Assembly (NCBI GenBank): GCA_036554285.1 | Contig: DATBNO010000039.1 | Coordinates: 1 to 64,000, forward strand | From: JADGGM01 sp025449955 | Lineage (GTDB): Bacteria > Gemmatimonadota > Gemmatimonadetes > Gemmatimonadales > Gemmatimonadaceae | Reading direction: 5' to 3' | DNA: 64,000 nt | Shown here: one piece after another, positions 25,778 through 33,950 of the stretch | Position numbering within the stretch: the stretch's first letter is position 1 | How the letters are laid out: each line of letters starts with the position of its first letter | Notes under the pieces: generated by a model | Seen by the model: the letters and a program-made list of their open reading frames with translations, nothing else | What the model was told of the DNA's origin: nothing | Databases searched by the model: none | Made by a program: the position numbers and the translations under genes

Positions 25778-27817
25778 ATGAACACCAGGGCCATGCACAC
25801 GCCGACACGCATTCGACCGCCGAGCGGCGCGCACACCGTGCGCGCTGTCGTCACTCTCGCACTCTACACCGTGCTGGTGCCGGCCGCGGCCGCGCAGCAA
25901 ACCGACTCGATGGACCGCCCCGGCCTTCCTGACACGTCGATCTTCGCGCCGCTGCGTCTGCCCTCGCCTAACGAATTCCGCCTCGCCGACGGCGAGCCGG
26001 GACCGCGCTATTGGCAGAATCGCGCTGACTACGACATCAAGGCGACCCTCGACACGGCAACCCAAACGCTGACGGGCGAGCTGACGCTGCACTATACGAA
26101 CAACTCGCCGGTCGCGCTCGATCACATCTGGCTGCAGGTGGAACAGGATGCGTTCAGCGACAGCTCGCTCAACGCCTACGTGTTCCCGCAGCAGTCGCGC
26201 TTCGGCGCCCGCGGCTTCGAGGGCGGCGACCGCATCGATCGGTTCGAGCAGCTCGTCACGGACCACGACGCCAGGAACCCGCGCCGCGTGAAGTTATCGA
26301 CGCGCACGTGGGACACAATGCTGTACGTGGAGCTCGCCGTACCGCTCGCGCCGGGGAAGGCCGCCACGTTCGATGTCGCGTGGCATTTCCGCGTGCCCGA
26401 GCACGGCGCCGACCGCATGGGTCGCGACGGCCCGCTCTACGAGATCGCGCAATGGTATCCGCGCGTCGCCGTGTTCGACGACGTTCGCGGCTGGAACACC
26501 GATCCGTACGAAGGGCAGGGCGAGTTTTACCTCGAGTACGGCGACTTCACGTATACCGTCACCGTGCCGGCCGGCTACATCGTCGCCGGAACCGGCGTGC
26601 TCGACAATCCGCGCGATGTCCTAACGCAAACGGAAATCGCGCGCCTCGCGCAGGCCGCCAAGTCGCCGACGCCGGTCCACATCGTGACGCAGGAAGAATT
26701 GCAGAACGGCTCGGCGCGGCCGCGTACATCGGGCACGCTCACATGGAAGTTCAGCGCCAAGAACGTGCGCGATGTGGCGTGGGGCGCGTCGCCCCAGTTC
26801 ATGTGGGACGCGTCGAGCTGGAAAGGCATCATGGCGCACGCGTACTACCGGCCCACCGCGATCGATCCGTGGAGCGACGCCGCCGATCAGGCGCGCATGT
26901 CGATCATGGAATACTCGGAACGGTGGTACCAGTATCCGTGGCCGCAGATCACCGTGATCGAAGGTCCCGTGAGCGGCATGGAGTATCCCATGGTCGCCAT
27001 GGAGGCCAAGGGCAACGACAAGTACGACCTGTACAACGTGATCACGCACGAGATCGGCCACGACTGGTTCCCGATGCTCGTGGGCAGCAACGAGCGCATC
27101 CACTTCTGGCAGGACGAAGGCTTCAACACGTTCATCAATACGTTCTCCGAAGCGCGCCGCTATCCGGAAAAGGGCGACCAGATGCAGCGCGCCGCTGACC
27201 AACGGAGCGAGATCGAAGAGACGCAGGAACGCAACATCGACGTGCCAATCGAGATGCCGGCCGATCGCATGGATCCCGACAAGCTCGGCTTCACGGAGTA
27301 CGACAAGACCTCCGTCGGTCTCCAGCTGCTGCGCCAGGAAATATTGGGACCGGAGGCATTCGACGCCGGCTTCAAGGCGTACATTCGCCGTTGGGCGTAC
27401 AAGCACCCGACGCCCACCGACTTCTATCGCACGATGGATGACGTGTCCGGGCAGCGACTCGACTGGTTCTGGCGCGAATGGTTCGTCGAGGACGATCACT
27501 TCGACCAGGCGGTGGACACCGTCCTGTCGAGAACGCGCGGGGACACCACCGTCGTCCTCGTGGGCTACGGCAACAGGTCGCGCGGCGTGCTCCCGCTTCG
27601 CGTGCGCTTCACGATGTCGGACGGGTCGACGATGAACTACCACTATCCGGCGGACGTCTGGAGCATGAACTCCAGCCTCTACGTGCGACGCTACGACTTT
27701 GTCGGCAAAACGGTGTCGAAGATCGAGCTCGATCCCGACCACCTGTTGGTCGACGACAATCGCGCGAACAACGTGTGGACCGCGCCCGGGACGCCTAACG
27801 CGGCCCAGAAACCGTAG
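25778..27817 (+). CDS. M1-family metalloaminopeptidase, exported
   Basis: 679 aa from the ATG at 25778. Signal peptide VRAVVTLALYTVLVPAAAAQQ. The N-terminal domain has the M1 saddle (ATLDTATQTLTGELTLHYTNNSPVALDHIWLQVEQDAF). The catalytic domain has HEIGHDWFPMLVGSNERIHFWQDEGFNTFI, that is HEXXH plus the third zinc ligand Glu 18 residues on. The usual GAMEN exopeptidase loop is replaced by SGMEYPMV, the variant common in this secreted M1 subgroup. No ERAP-like C-terminal helical domain is present; the chain ends after a short beta domain. Role: peptide trimming in the periplasm. Confidence 0.92.
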   Translation: MNTRAMHTPTRIRPPSGAHTVRAVVTLALYTVLVPAAAAQQTDSMDRPGLPDTSIFAPLRLPSPNEFRLADGEPGPRYWQNRADYDIKATLDTATQTLTGELTLHYTNNSPVALDHIWLQVEQDAFSDSSLNAYVFPQQSRFGARGFEGGDRIDRFEQLVTDHDARNPRRVKLSTRTWDTMLYVELAVPLAPGKAATFDVAWHFRVPEHGADRMGRDGPLYEIAQWYPRVAVFDDVRGWNTDPYEGQGEFYLEYGDFTYTVTVPAGYIVAGTGVLDNPRDVLTQTEIARLAQAAKSPTPVHIVTQEELQNGSARPRTSGTLTWKFSAKNVRDVAWGASPQFMWDASSWKGIMAHAYYRPTAIDPWSDAADQARMSIMEYSERWYQYPWPQITVIEGPVSGMEYPMVAMEAKGNDKYDLYNVITHEIGHDWFPMLVGSNERIHFWQDEGFNTFINTFSEARRYPEKGDQMQRAADQRSEIEETQERNIDVPIEMPADRMDPDKLGFTEYDKTSVGLQLLRQEILGPEAFDAGFKAYIRRWAYKHPTPTDFYRTMDDVSGQRLDWFWREWFVEDDHFDQAVDTVLSRTRGDTTVVLVGYGNRSRGVLPLRVRFTMSDGSTMNYHYPADVWSMNSSLYVRRYDFVGKTVSKIELDPDHLLVDDNRANNVWTAPGTPNAAQKP

Positions 27818-27820
27818 CGG

Positions 27821-29131
27821 TCAGCGCGGCTGCGATGGCTGGACGGAGGCGCCGTCGGTCGCCGCCGTCCGCATGGCGGGCGTGAGTGTGAAGTGCAGCT
27901 CGACGGTTTTCGAGTCGGACGGCTGGCGATCATCGAATGACCAGTCCTCGATCATCGCGCGCATGCACGATTCGACCTCCGCGGCCGCGACGCCGTCCCA
28001 CGTGCGCTTGGTCACCTCGACCGTGTCGGCAGCGCCTGCCTCGCTCACGCTCACCCGCACCGTCACGTCGCCGGTGAGATGGCGATCGTAGCGCAGGCCT
28101 AACTCGGTGTAGCAGTACCGAATCTCGGTGTCGTGGTCGAGGAGCTTCGCGCCCGGCACGACGAACGGGCCGAGCGGTGTCTGGATATGCTTGTCCAGCA
28201 GCGCGGCGAGCGGGAGCGAGTCCGCTTTGACCTCGGCGACCGCGACCGGCGTCCGGCGCGTCTCGAGTTTCTCGTTGCTCGGCGATGCGTCGCGCGGAAG
28301 GGTGGCGTCGATCGACGGCTGGATATTGGGCACCAGCATCGGCGCGGCCGGGGCGCTGTCCGGCGCCGTGCTCGACTGCACTGAGACCGCCTCGGGCGCA
28401 CTCGCCGGCGCCGGTGCAGAATCGGGGACGACGGTTGCCGGTGCTGGCGCTGAGTCCGTGGCGCCCGACGGTGGCGCCGCTGGAGCCGCCACGTTCACTG
28501 GCGTTGTCGCCTCCACGGAGGTCATCGCGGGTTGGCCAACGGCCACCTGTTGAATCGTGATGCTGGCTGCCGGCGCCGGCGTGGGCTGCGGTGCCGCGTG
28601 CGTGACTGTGTCCTTCGCGAGTGCAACCTGCTGAGGCGGTGACGTCAGGCGCTCAGTCAGTTGGGCGCCGCGCGCCAGGAGGTCGACCAACTCGCGCGCC
28701 GGGGTGTCCGACAGACGCAAAACAGTCGAGCCGTCGCGCTTGATCTCGAGTCCGCTGCTGTCGGTGCTCACCCAACGGTCGAACGCGAGACCGGTGTCGG
28801 CGGCACTCTTCGCCTCGGCCACGCCCGAGCCGGGCGCCTGAAGCGCTTTCGCGCTGTCGGTCCATTGGGTGAGTCGATTGGCGTCGACCAATACCGGTCT
28901 CGCGAGGGCGTCACGATAACCCGGCGACATGAAGAACTCGACAGCGCCCGACTTGGTCGCGCGGACCCAGATCACCTTGCCGGCAGCCAACACGGTCCCG
29001 ACCTCGAGGTTGCTCGCCTGCGCCGCCGCAGGCGACGCACTCATCGTCCAGGCGGGCACCAGGGCGCACATGACGACACTCAACCGCAGTCCAGGACGGC
29101 GCAGGGAATTCCAAACAGAAAGGCGGTGCAT
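27821..29131 (-). CDS. Secreted protein with C-terminal TonB/AgmX-like domain
   Basis: 436 aa. Signal peptide LRLSVVMCALVPAWTMSASPAAAQ. Residues 25-130 form a small beta/alpha domain of unknown type (LEVGTVLAAGKVIWVRATKSGAVEFFMSPGYRDAL). A long Ala/Pro/Ser-rich linker (about 165-310) follows. The C-terminal ~100 residues (EIRYCYTELGLRYDRHLTGDVTVRVSVSEAGAADTVEVTKRTWDGVAAAEVESCMRAMIEDWSFDD) match the AgmX/PglI C-terminal domain related to TonB_C, including paired cysteines. It lacks an N-terminal membrane anchor, so it is not a classic energy transducer. Stops 4 bp from the convergent M1 gene. Confidence 0.7.
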   Translation of the reverse strand: MHRLSVWNSLRRPGLRLSVVMCALVPAWTMSASPAAAQASNLEVGTVLAAGKVIWVRATKSGAVEFFMSPGYRDALARPVLVDANRLTQWTDSAKALQAPGSGVAEAKSAADTGLAFDRWVSTDSSGLEIKRDGSTVLRLSDTPARELVDLLARGAQLTERLTSPPQQVALAKDTVTHAAPQPTPAPAASITIQQVAVGQPAMTSVEATTPVNVAAPAAPPSGATDSAPAPATVVPDSAPAPASAPEAVSVQSSTAPDSAPAAPMLVPNIQPSIDATLPRDASPSNEKLETRRTPVAVAEVKADSLPLAALLDKHIQTPLGPFVVPGAKLLDHDTEIRYCYTELGLRYDRHLTGDVTVRVSVSEAGAADTVEVTKRTWDGVAAAEVESCMRAMIEDWSFDDRQPSDSKTVELHFTLTPAMRTAATDGASVQPSQPR

Positions 29132-29262
29132 GGCACGCTCGACGGCTCACTTGCGACTCGAACCAGGGCGGCGATTCCATGCGAATATCGCACGGGCAGC
29201 CCCTCGTTGGAGGACGACACGCGCGACACCCGTGTCACCCTTTGGCGGGAAAGAGCCTCGCA

Positions 29263-29296
29263 CCGATACGATTGTTGACAAGTCTGTAAAGTACAG
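29263..29296 (-). promoter_or_regulatory. Possible promoter and small operator in an AT-rich gap
   Basis: On the minus strand TTTACA (29290-29285), a 16-bp spacer and TATCGG (29268-29263) could be a promoter for the gene starting at 29131. The -35 overlaps the palindrome CTGTAAAGTACAG (29284-29296). The surrounding ~80 bp are much richer in A/T than the rest of the window. Confidence 0.3.
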
Positions 29297-29328
29297 TTAG
29301 TCCGTAGCTTGCAGAGTTCTATGTAACG

Positions 29329-30462
29329 TTAATTGTCACGCATGGCGCCGACGATTGGCACTCCGAGCACGCGCTCGTACACGGCGATCGTCCGGCCCAC
29401 GCTTCGCTCGATCGAAAACTCCGATGCTCGTCGCCGCGCGCCTGCAGACAGGCTCGCAGCGAGGGTTGGGTTCGCGAGCACCCGCGCGATCGCCGAGCCT
29501 AGGGCCGCACCCTCGTGCACCGGCGAGAGCAGACCCGACACGCCATTTTCGATGATCTCCGGTACGCCGCCTGCGGCCGTCGCACAGATCGGTTTTCCAC
29601 AGAACAATGCGTCGAACAGGACACTCGGCAGCGCGTCCTCTTCCGAGCTCAGCGTCACGAGATCGGCTGACGCAAGCAATGCGTCGGCGTCGGTGCGATA
29701 TCCGGCTACCCGGATATGGTTGTGCAACGACCGCTCGACCACGGCTCGCTCGACTTCAGCGCGGAGCCGCCCATCGCCAACCAGCACAGCCCTGAGCGAC
29801 GGCACTTTGGCGCGAGCCACGTCGATCGCGGCAACGAACGTGAGCGGGTCCTTGTGCTGCACGAGCTGCGACACTTGCACGACCAATGGCGATCCAGTGG
29901 GGACGCCCAGGGCTTCGAGTGTCTCCCGATTCGCGGGCACGAGAGGCATGGATTGATCGGAGCCTCCTCGAACGATTGTGATCGATTCAGCCGGCAATCC
30001 GCTCGCAACCATGGCGTTCTTGGAGGCGCTCGAAATGGCGATGAGGCCGTCGACGCGCCCGTACTTCCACCGCGTGCCGATGTTCGAGCGCAGTCGGAAG
30101 TCGGAGTGTCGGGTGATAACGAGCCTGGCGTCCGTCGCCAGGCAGGCCATGGCGCCGAGCGACACTCCGTGCGCCGTATGCGAGTGCACGATGTCGACGC
30201 GCTCCCGACGAATCGCGCGGCGGAGCGCGATGGCCGCTCGCGGATCGAGCTCCGTGGCCGGAGCGACAGCGACAACCGGAATGCCGAGCGCCGCCGCGCG
30301 CTGGGCCAACGGCTCGCCGGGTCGCGCGGCGATGAGCACCCGGTGCCCCAAGCGCGACAGCACCTGGGCGTGCCAGAGGAGCTGTCGCTCGCCGCCGCGC
30401 CATCCGCGTTCGGTATCGAGCTCGAGTACCGTTAGGCGGCGAGGCGGGGGCGCGGCGGTCAC
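29329..30462 (-). CDS. GT4-family glycosyltransferase
   Basis: 377 aa from the GTG at 30462, whose GTGA overlaps the stop of the upstream glycosyltransferase; the upstream-extended frame is Arg-rich antisense-like sequence and is rejected. GT-B fold: N-terminal LTVLELDTERGWRGGERQLLWHAQVLSRLGHRVLIAARPGEPLAQRA and C-terminal LVVQVSQLVQHKDPLTFVAAI, LRAVLVGDGRLR, and the nucleotide-sugar-binding EDALPSVLFDALFCGKPICATAAGGVPEIIENGVSGLLSPVHE (E-x7-E variant starting SSEEDALPS). Acts in the cytoplasm on lipid or polysaccharide intermediates. It is a tandem paralogue of its upstream neighbour. Confidence 0.88.
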   Translation of the reverse strand: MTAAPPPRRLTVLELDTERGWRGGERQLLWHAQVLSRLGHRVLIAARPGEPLAQRAAALGIPVVAVAPATELDPRAAIALRRAIRRERVDIVHSHTAHGVSLGAMACLATDARLVITRHSDFRLRSNIGTRWKYGRVDGLIAISSASKNAMVASGLPAESITIVRGGSDQSMPLVPANRETLEALGVPTGSPLVVQVSQLVQHKDPLTFVAAIDVARAKVPSLRAVLVGDGRLRAEVERAVVERSLHNHIRVAGYRTDADALLASADLVTLSSEEDALPSVLFDALFCGKPICATAAGGVPEIIENGVSGLLSPVHEGAALGSAIARVLANPTLAASLSAGARRRASEFSIERSVGRTIAVYERVLGVPIVGAMRDN

Positions 30463-31667
30463 GTCGACGCCGGCTCCAGCAGCTTCCGGTACACGGCCAT
30501 GGTTCCGTCCACCGTGTTCTCGATCGCGAAGTCGCGCGAGCGCGCCAACCCCGCGGCGACGAGCCGGGCGGCGAGCGCGTCGTCGGTGAGCAATCTGACG
30601 ATGGCCTGGCCGAGTGCCGTGGCATCGCCGATGGGAACGAGAAGGCCGGTGCGCTCGTGCTCGATAACTTCCGGTACGCCGCCCGCCGCCGTAGCCGCGA
30701 CCGGCCGTCCAAACGAGATCGCGTCGATGACGACGCCGCCGATGCCTTCCGCGCTGCCGTCGGAGCTCAGTACGACCACCTGGCCTGCGCACATGAGCGA
30801 GTCGGCATCCGACCGAAATCCGGCGAGGTGGAGAGTGCCGTCGAGTCCGAGTTGGCGCATCACGCTTTCGACGGGCGCTCGCAGCGGACCGTCGCCCACG
30901 AGGAGCGCGTGCAGGGACGGCACGGAGCGCCGGGCGACGTCGATCGCGCGCACGAAGGTGAGCGGGTCCTTCATCTGCGTGAGCGCCCCGACCATCACCA
31001 CCAGCGGTCCGCTTCCGTTAGGCACGCCGAGCTCGGCGAGCGTGGCGGGGGTGGCCGGCTCCACGCGGCGCGTCAGGTCGACGCCGCTGTAGACGACGTC
31101 CACGCGATCGGCATCAATGCCGGCGTCGAGCAGCGCAGGGACCGCGGCGCGGCACACGGCGATGAAGCGGTCGGCGCGGCCGTACTTGATACGCGTCGCC
31201 GTACCGCGCCTGAGGGGCGACGTGACGCGCCGCGCGAAGATGACGCGTGTGTTCGTGCCCAACGCTGCCAGCGCGCACAACGCCATGCTGTGACCGCACT
31301 GTGGATGCAGAATGTCGACGCCCTCGCGCGCGACGATCCGTCGCAGGCGGAGGACCGTCCTTGGACCCCATTCGGCAATGAGCGGGTCGATCGGGATGAC
31401 CTCGAGACCGGCAGCGCGCGCCCGTTGGGCGAGCACTGCATGCGGACGCAGTGCGAGGAGCGGGCGTCCGCCGCGGCGCTTGAGGCCTTCGGCCATCCAG
31501 AAGATCTGACGTTGTCCGCCGCGCCACACGGTATTGAGATCGACGTACATCACCGTGAGCGGGCGGCCGTCGGCCCCGAACGTTGCCTGTGTGGGAGTGG
31601 TCTCCGTCACGGCTGTGACGGACCAGCGGTGATGCAGCGAGGCTTCGGCAGATGCACGTGGCATCAT
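30459..31667 (-). CDS. GT4-family glycosyltransferase
   Basis: 402 aa. Same architecture and closely similar motifs as the downstream neighbour: LTVMYVDLNTVWRGGQRQIFWMAEGLKRRGGRPLLALRPHAVLAQRA at the N-terminus and LVVMVGALTQMKDPLTFVRAIDVARRSVPSLHALLVGDGPLRAPVE plus SSDGSAEGIGGVVIDAISFGRPVAATAAGGVPEVIEHERTGLLVPIGD at the C-terminus. The GTGA overlap shows translational coupling. The pair probably adds consecutive sugars to one acceptor. No polymerase, flippase or sugar-nucleotide genes are nearby. Confidence 0.88.
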   Translation of the reverse strand: MMPRASAEASLHHRWSVTAVTETTPTQATFGADGRPLTVMYVDLNTVWRGGQRQIFWMAEGLKRRGGRPLLALRPHAVLAQRARAAGLEVIPIDPLIAEWGPRTVLRLRRIVAREGVDILHPQCGHSMALCALAALGTNTRVIFARRVTSPLRRGTATRIKYGRADRFIAVCRAAVPALLDAGIDADRVDVVYSGVDLTRRVEPATPATLAELGVPNGSGPLVVMVGALTQMKDPLTFVRAIDVARRSVPSLHALLVGDGPLRAPVESVMRQLGLDGTLHLAGFRSDADSLMCAGQVVVLSSDGSAEGIGGVVIDAISFGRPVAATAAGGVPEVIEHERTGLLVPIGDATALGQAIVRLLTDDALAARLVAAGLARSRDFAIENTVDGTMAVYRKLLEPAST

Positions 31668-31730
31668 ACCGAAGCCTCCACTGCAATTCCAGTCTTGAAG
31701 CGCGCAATCAGTCTGCGCTGCGAATCATGG

Positions 31731-33704
31731 TCACGGGTGATTCACCGGGCGACGCATGTCCTTCGAGTGATCGACCTTTGGCGTGCTGACGTGCTCGCGC
31801 GGTTGCGCCTCGCGCGCGACATGCTCGACGCGAGTCGTCGTGACCGGGCGCGCGGCCGCTGACGGCTCGGCGCGCACGCGCGTATCAACCTCGTTTCGAG
31901 GTTGCGGCGGCGCTTCCATGATACCAGGTCGCGCGCCCGCGGGTTGCGAACGAAGTGCTGGTGCAGCCTGCATCCTGGGCGCCGGACGTGCAACCGGCTC
32001 CGCACGCACCGTTGGTTCAGTGCGCACCATTGGTTCAGTGCGCACCATTGGTTCGGCGCGCACCATTGGTTCGGCGCGCACCGCGGGTTCGGCGCGCACG
32101 GTTGGTTCAACGCGCACCGCCGGTTGGGTACGAACCATCGGCTGCGTTTGTACCGGACGTGCGACCACCGGGTCGGCGCGACGGCCGGCCGGCTTCATGA
32201 TGACCGGCGTCGCGCGGACGCTGTGCGACTCGTTAGTCGGCGTTGCCGGGTGTGCGACCGTCACGGGAATCCGTGCCGGCTCCGTGCGAACCGTCGTCAC
32301 CGGCGCACGGGTGACGGTGCGGGGATCCGCCGTCCGCGTGACCACGCGGCGCGCGAACGCTTGCGCCGGCGGACGCACGGTGAGGTGTGCTTCCTCGGGC
32401 GCGCGGCCTAACCGACTGGCCGGCGTCGGGGCGATGGGCGCCGTGTGCCCAACGACGGTGCCGGTGAGCGCGTCCCGCGGCGAGACGATGGTCGCGACGC
32501 GGCCGATCGCCTGCGAATTCTCGAAGCTGCGGCGCGGCACGGCGGTGACGCCGCCCACGACGCGTTCGTTCGCGTACTGGATGTTCGTGACGTTGATGTT
32601 GCGCACGTTGACGTTCGTCACGCGGACGTTGGTGATGTTCACGTTCCTCGCGTAGCGATCGCTGACGCGGTACGTCGGGACGTACGCTTCGCCCGGTGCG
32701 AGCGGGAACCACGCGACGCCTCCGTCACCGCCAAAGCGCAGCGACACGGAGAAGCGCGGACCGCCCACGAAGGCGACGAGCGCCGGGGCGTACACTGGGC
32801 GTGCGACGACGGCGCCCGGCACCCACACCCACTGGCCACTGTAGTATGCCCAACGGCCATAGTGGAACGGCGCGAAGCCCCAGGGTGCATCGTCGATCCA
32901 CGTCCAGCCCCACGGCTGCACGAAGGCCCAGCGTCCGTAGCGGTACGGCGCCCAACCGGGGCGCACGCTGGCCGGAGTCCACACCTCGCCATAGAGCGGC
33001 GTGGAGTGCCACGTGCCGTACGAATCGAGATCTTCGTAGCCGGTCATTTCGGTCGAGACGTACTGGCGGGAGACGGCTGCGTCCTCGCGGGCGTCGCGTG
33101 CCTGGCTCCAGGTGTCGAGATCATCGTACGCCGGCGCCGAGGCGACATCGTACGTCGCGTTGTCGGTGCCGTCGATCGAGGCACTCTGTCCGGCCTGGAG
33201 CGCGAACGATTGCGTGGCGGTGGCAACATCGGCCTGGCCGTCGCGCACGGTCACGATGCTCGTGTGGCCATCGGCGGCGACGTCGACGCGATACTGGCCG
33301 GCCTGCGCCAGCGTCACCGTGCCGTTAGGCGTGTCGAATTCGACCGCGTCGTCCGCATCGGACGTGCGGACTCGCACTTCGACTTCGCCCTGGTCGATCC
33401 GCACCTGGAAGTGCGAGTCGTCCAACGTGGTCACGCCCAGCGCCGTCTGCGGACCGAGTTGGAGCGCCGTCGAGCCGACGTGCAGCTCGGCGCGCGAGCT
33501 CTGGTCCGTCCAGATGTTGTCGCCGGACGTCATGGGATAATTGATGGAGGCTTGAACCCAGTCATTCGCCGAAGAGGGGCGGAGTGACACGGAGCCTTCG
33601 ATGTAGCTGACACGTGCTACGCGCGCCGGCGGGTCCGCGTGAATCGGGACCGCGGCCGTGAGGGCCAAAGCAAGCGCGCCGAACGTCGACGCAAGGTGAC
33701 GCAT
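31731..33704 (-). CDS. Exported FecR-domain protein with DUF6600 YxRW repeats and Pro-rich tail
   Basis: 657 aa from the ATG at 33704 with GGGAG upstream. Signal peptide MRHLASTFGALALALTAAVPIHA. A FecR domain follows (ARVSYIEGSVSLRPSSANDWVQASINYPMTSGDNIWTDQSSRAELHVG...QVRIDQGEVEVRVRT). Aromatic repeats of the DUF6600 type come next (GWAPYRYGRWAFVQPWGWTWIDDAPWGFAPFHYGRWAYYSGQWVWVPG). An Asn/Val stretch (NVNITNVRVTNVNVRNINVTN) may form a beta helix. The last 200 residues are Pro/Arg rich with a hexapeptide repeat. No sigma-regulator partner is present, so it is likely a structural envelope protein rather than an anti-sigma factor. Confidence 0.85.
   Translation of the reverse strand: MRHLASTFGALALALTAAVPIHADPPARVARVSYIEGSVSLRPSSANDWVQASINYPMTSGDNIWTDQSSRAELHVGSTALQLGPQTALGVTTLDDSHFQVRIDQGEVEVRVRTSDADDAVEFDTPNGTVTLAQAGQYRVDVAADGHTSIVTVRDGQADVATATQSFALQAGQSASIDGTDNATYDVASAPAYDDLDTWSQARDAREDAAVSRQYVSTEMTGYEDLDSYGTWHSTPLYGEVWTPASVRPGWAPYRYGRWAFVQPWGWTWIDDAPWGFAPFHYGRWAYYSGQWVWVPGAVVARPVYAPALVAFVGGPRFSVSLRFGGDGGVAWFPLAPGEAYVPTYRVSDRYARNVNITNVRVTNVNVRNINVTNIQYANERVVGGVTAVPRRSFENSQAIGRVATIVSPRDALTGTVVGHTAPIAPTPASRLGRAPEEAHLTVRPPAQAFARRVVTRTADPRTVTRAPVTTVRTEPARIPVTVAHPATPTNESHSVRATPVIMKPAGRRADPVVARPVQTQPMVRTQPAVRVEPTVRAEPAVRAEPMVRAEPMVRTEPMVRTEPTVRAEPVARPAPRMQAAPALRSQPAGARPGIMEAPPQPRNEVDTRVRAEPSAAARPVTTTRVEHVAREAQPREHVSTPKVDHSKDMRRPVNHP
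32006..32131 (-). repeat. 18-bp tandem repeat, 7 imperfect copies
   Basis: Seven 18-bp units with the pattern GCACCATTGGTTCGGCGC (+ strand) run without gaps. They are in frame in the FecR/DUF6600 gene and encode the hexapeptide x-V-R-(A/T)-E-P. Units 3 and 4 are identical, which suggests recent slippage; outer units have diverged. Confidence 0.9.
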
Positions 33705-33950
33705 AGGTATCTCCCGTTGTTCTCGTGCTGCGTGGCAAAGACCACTGCCACGACGGGAGTCGGGCAACGAGCATTCCGGAGGAAGCCAGCCGTGCCGAAC
33801 GACACGTGCCAGCGCGCCATCTCGCGTCGAATCAAGCACTTGGCCGAGGGGCATTTTTCGCCCCGCGGCCCTTCGCCTAACACAATTCGTCGTCCGTGGA
33901 GTACGCGCGATGTCCCATGTGTAGGACGGTGCGATCGCGCGCGGCGACGC

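Noticed and set aside
29275..29303. Perfect TTGACA on the plus strand at 29275
   Set aside because: No plus-strand gene for the next 8 kb and no acceptable -10 at 16-18 bp; probably chance in an AT-rich gap.
30463..30792. Longer N-terminus for the glycosyltransferase at 29329
   Set aside because: The extension overlaps the upstream gene in another frame and is Arg-rich; the GTGA overlap gives a proper start.
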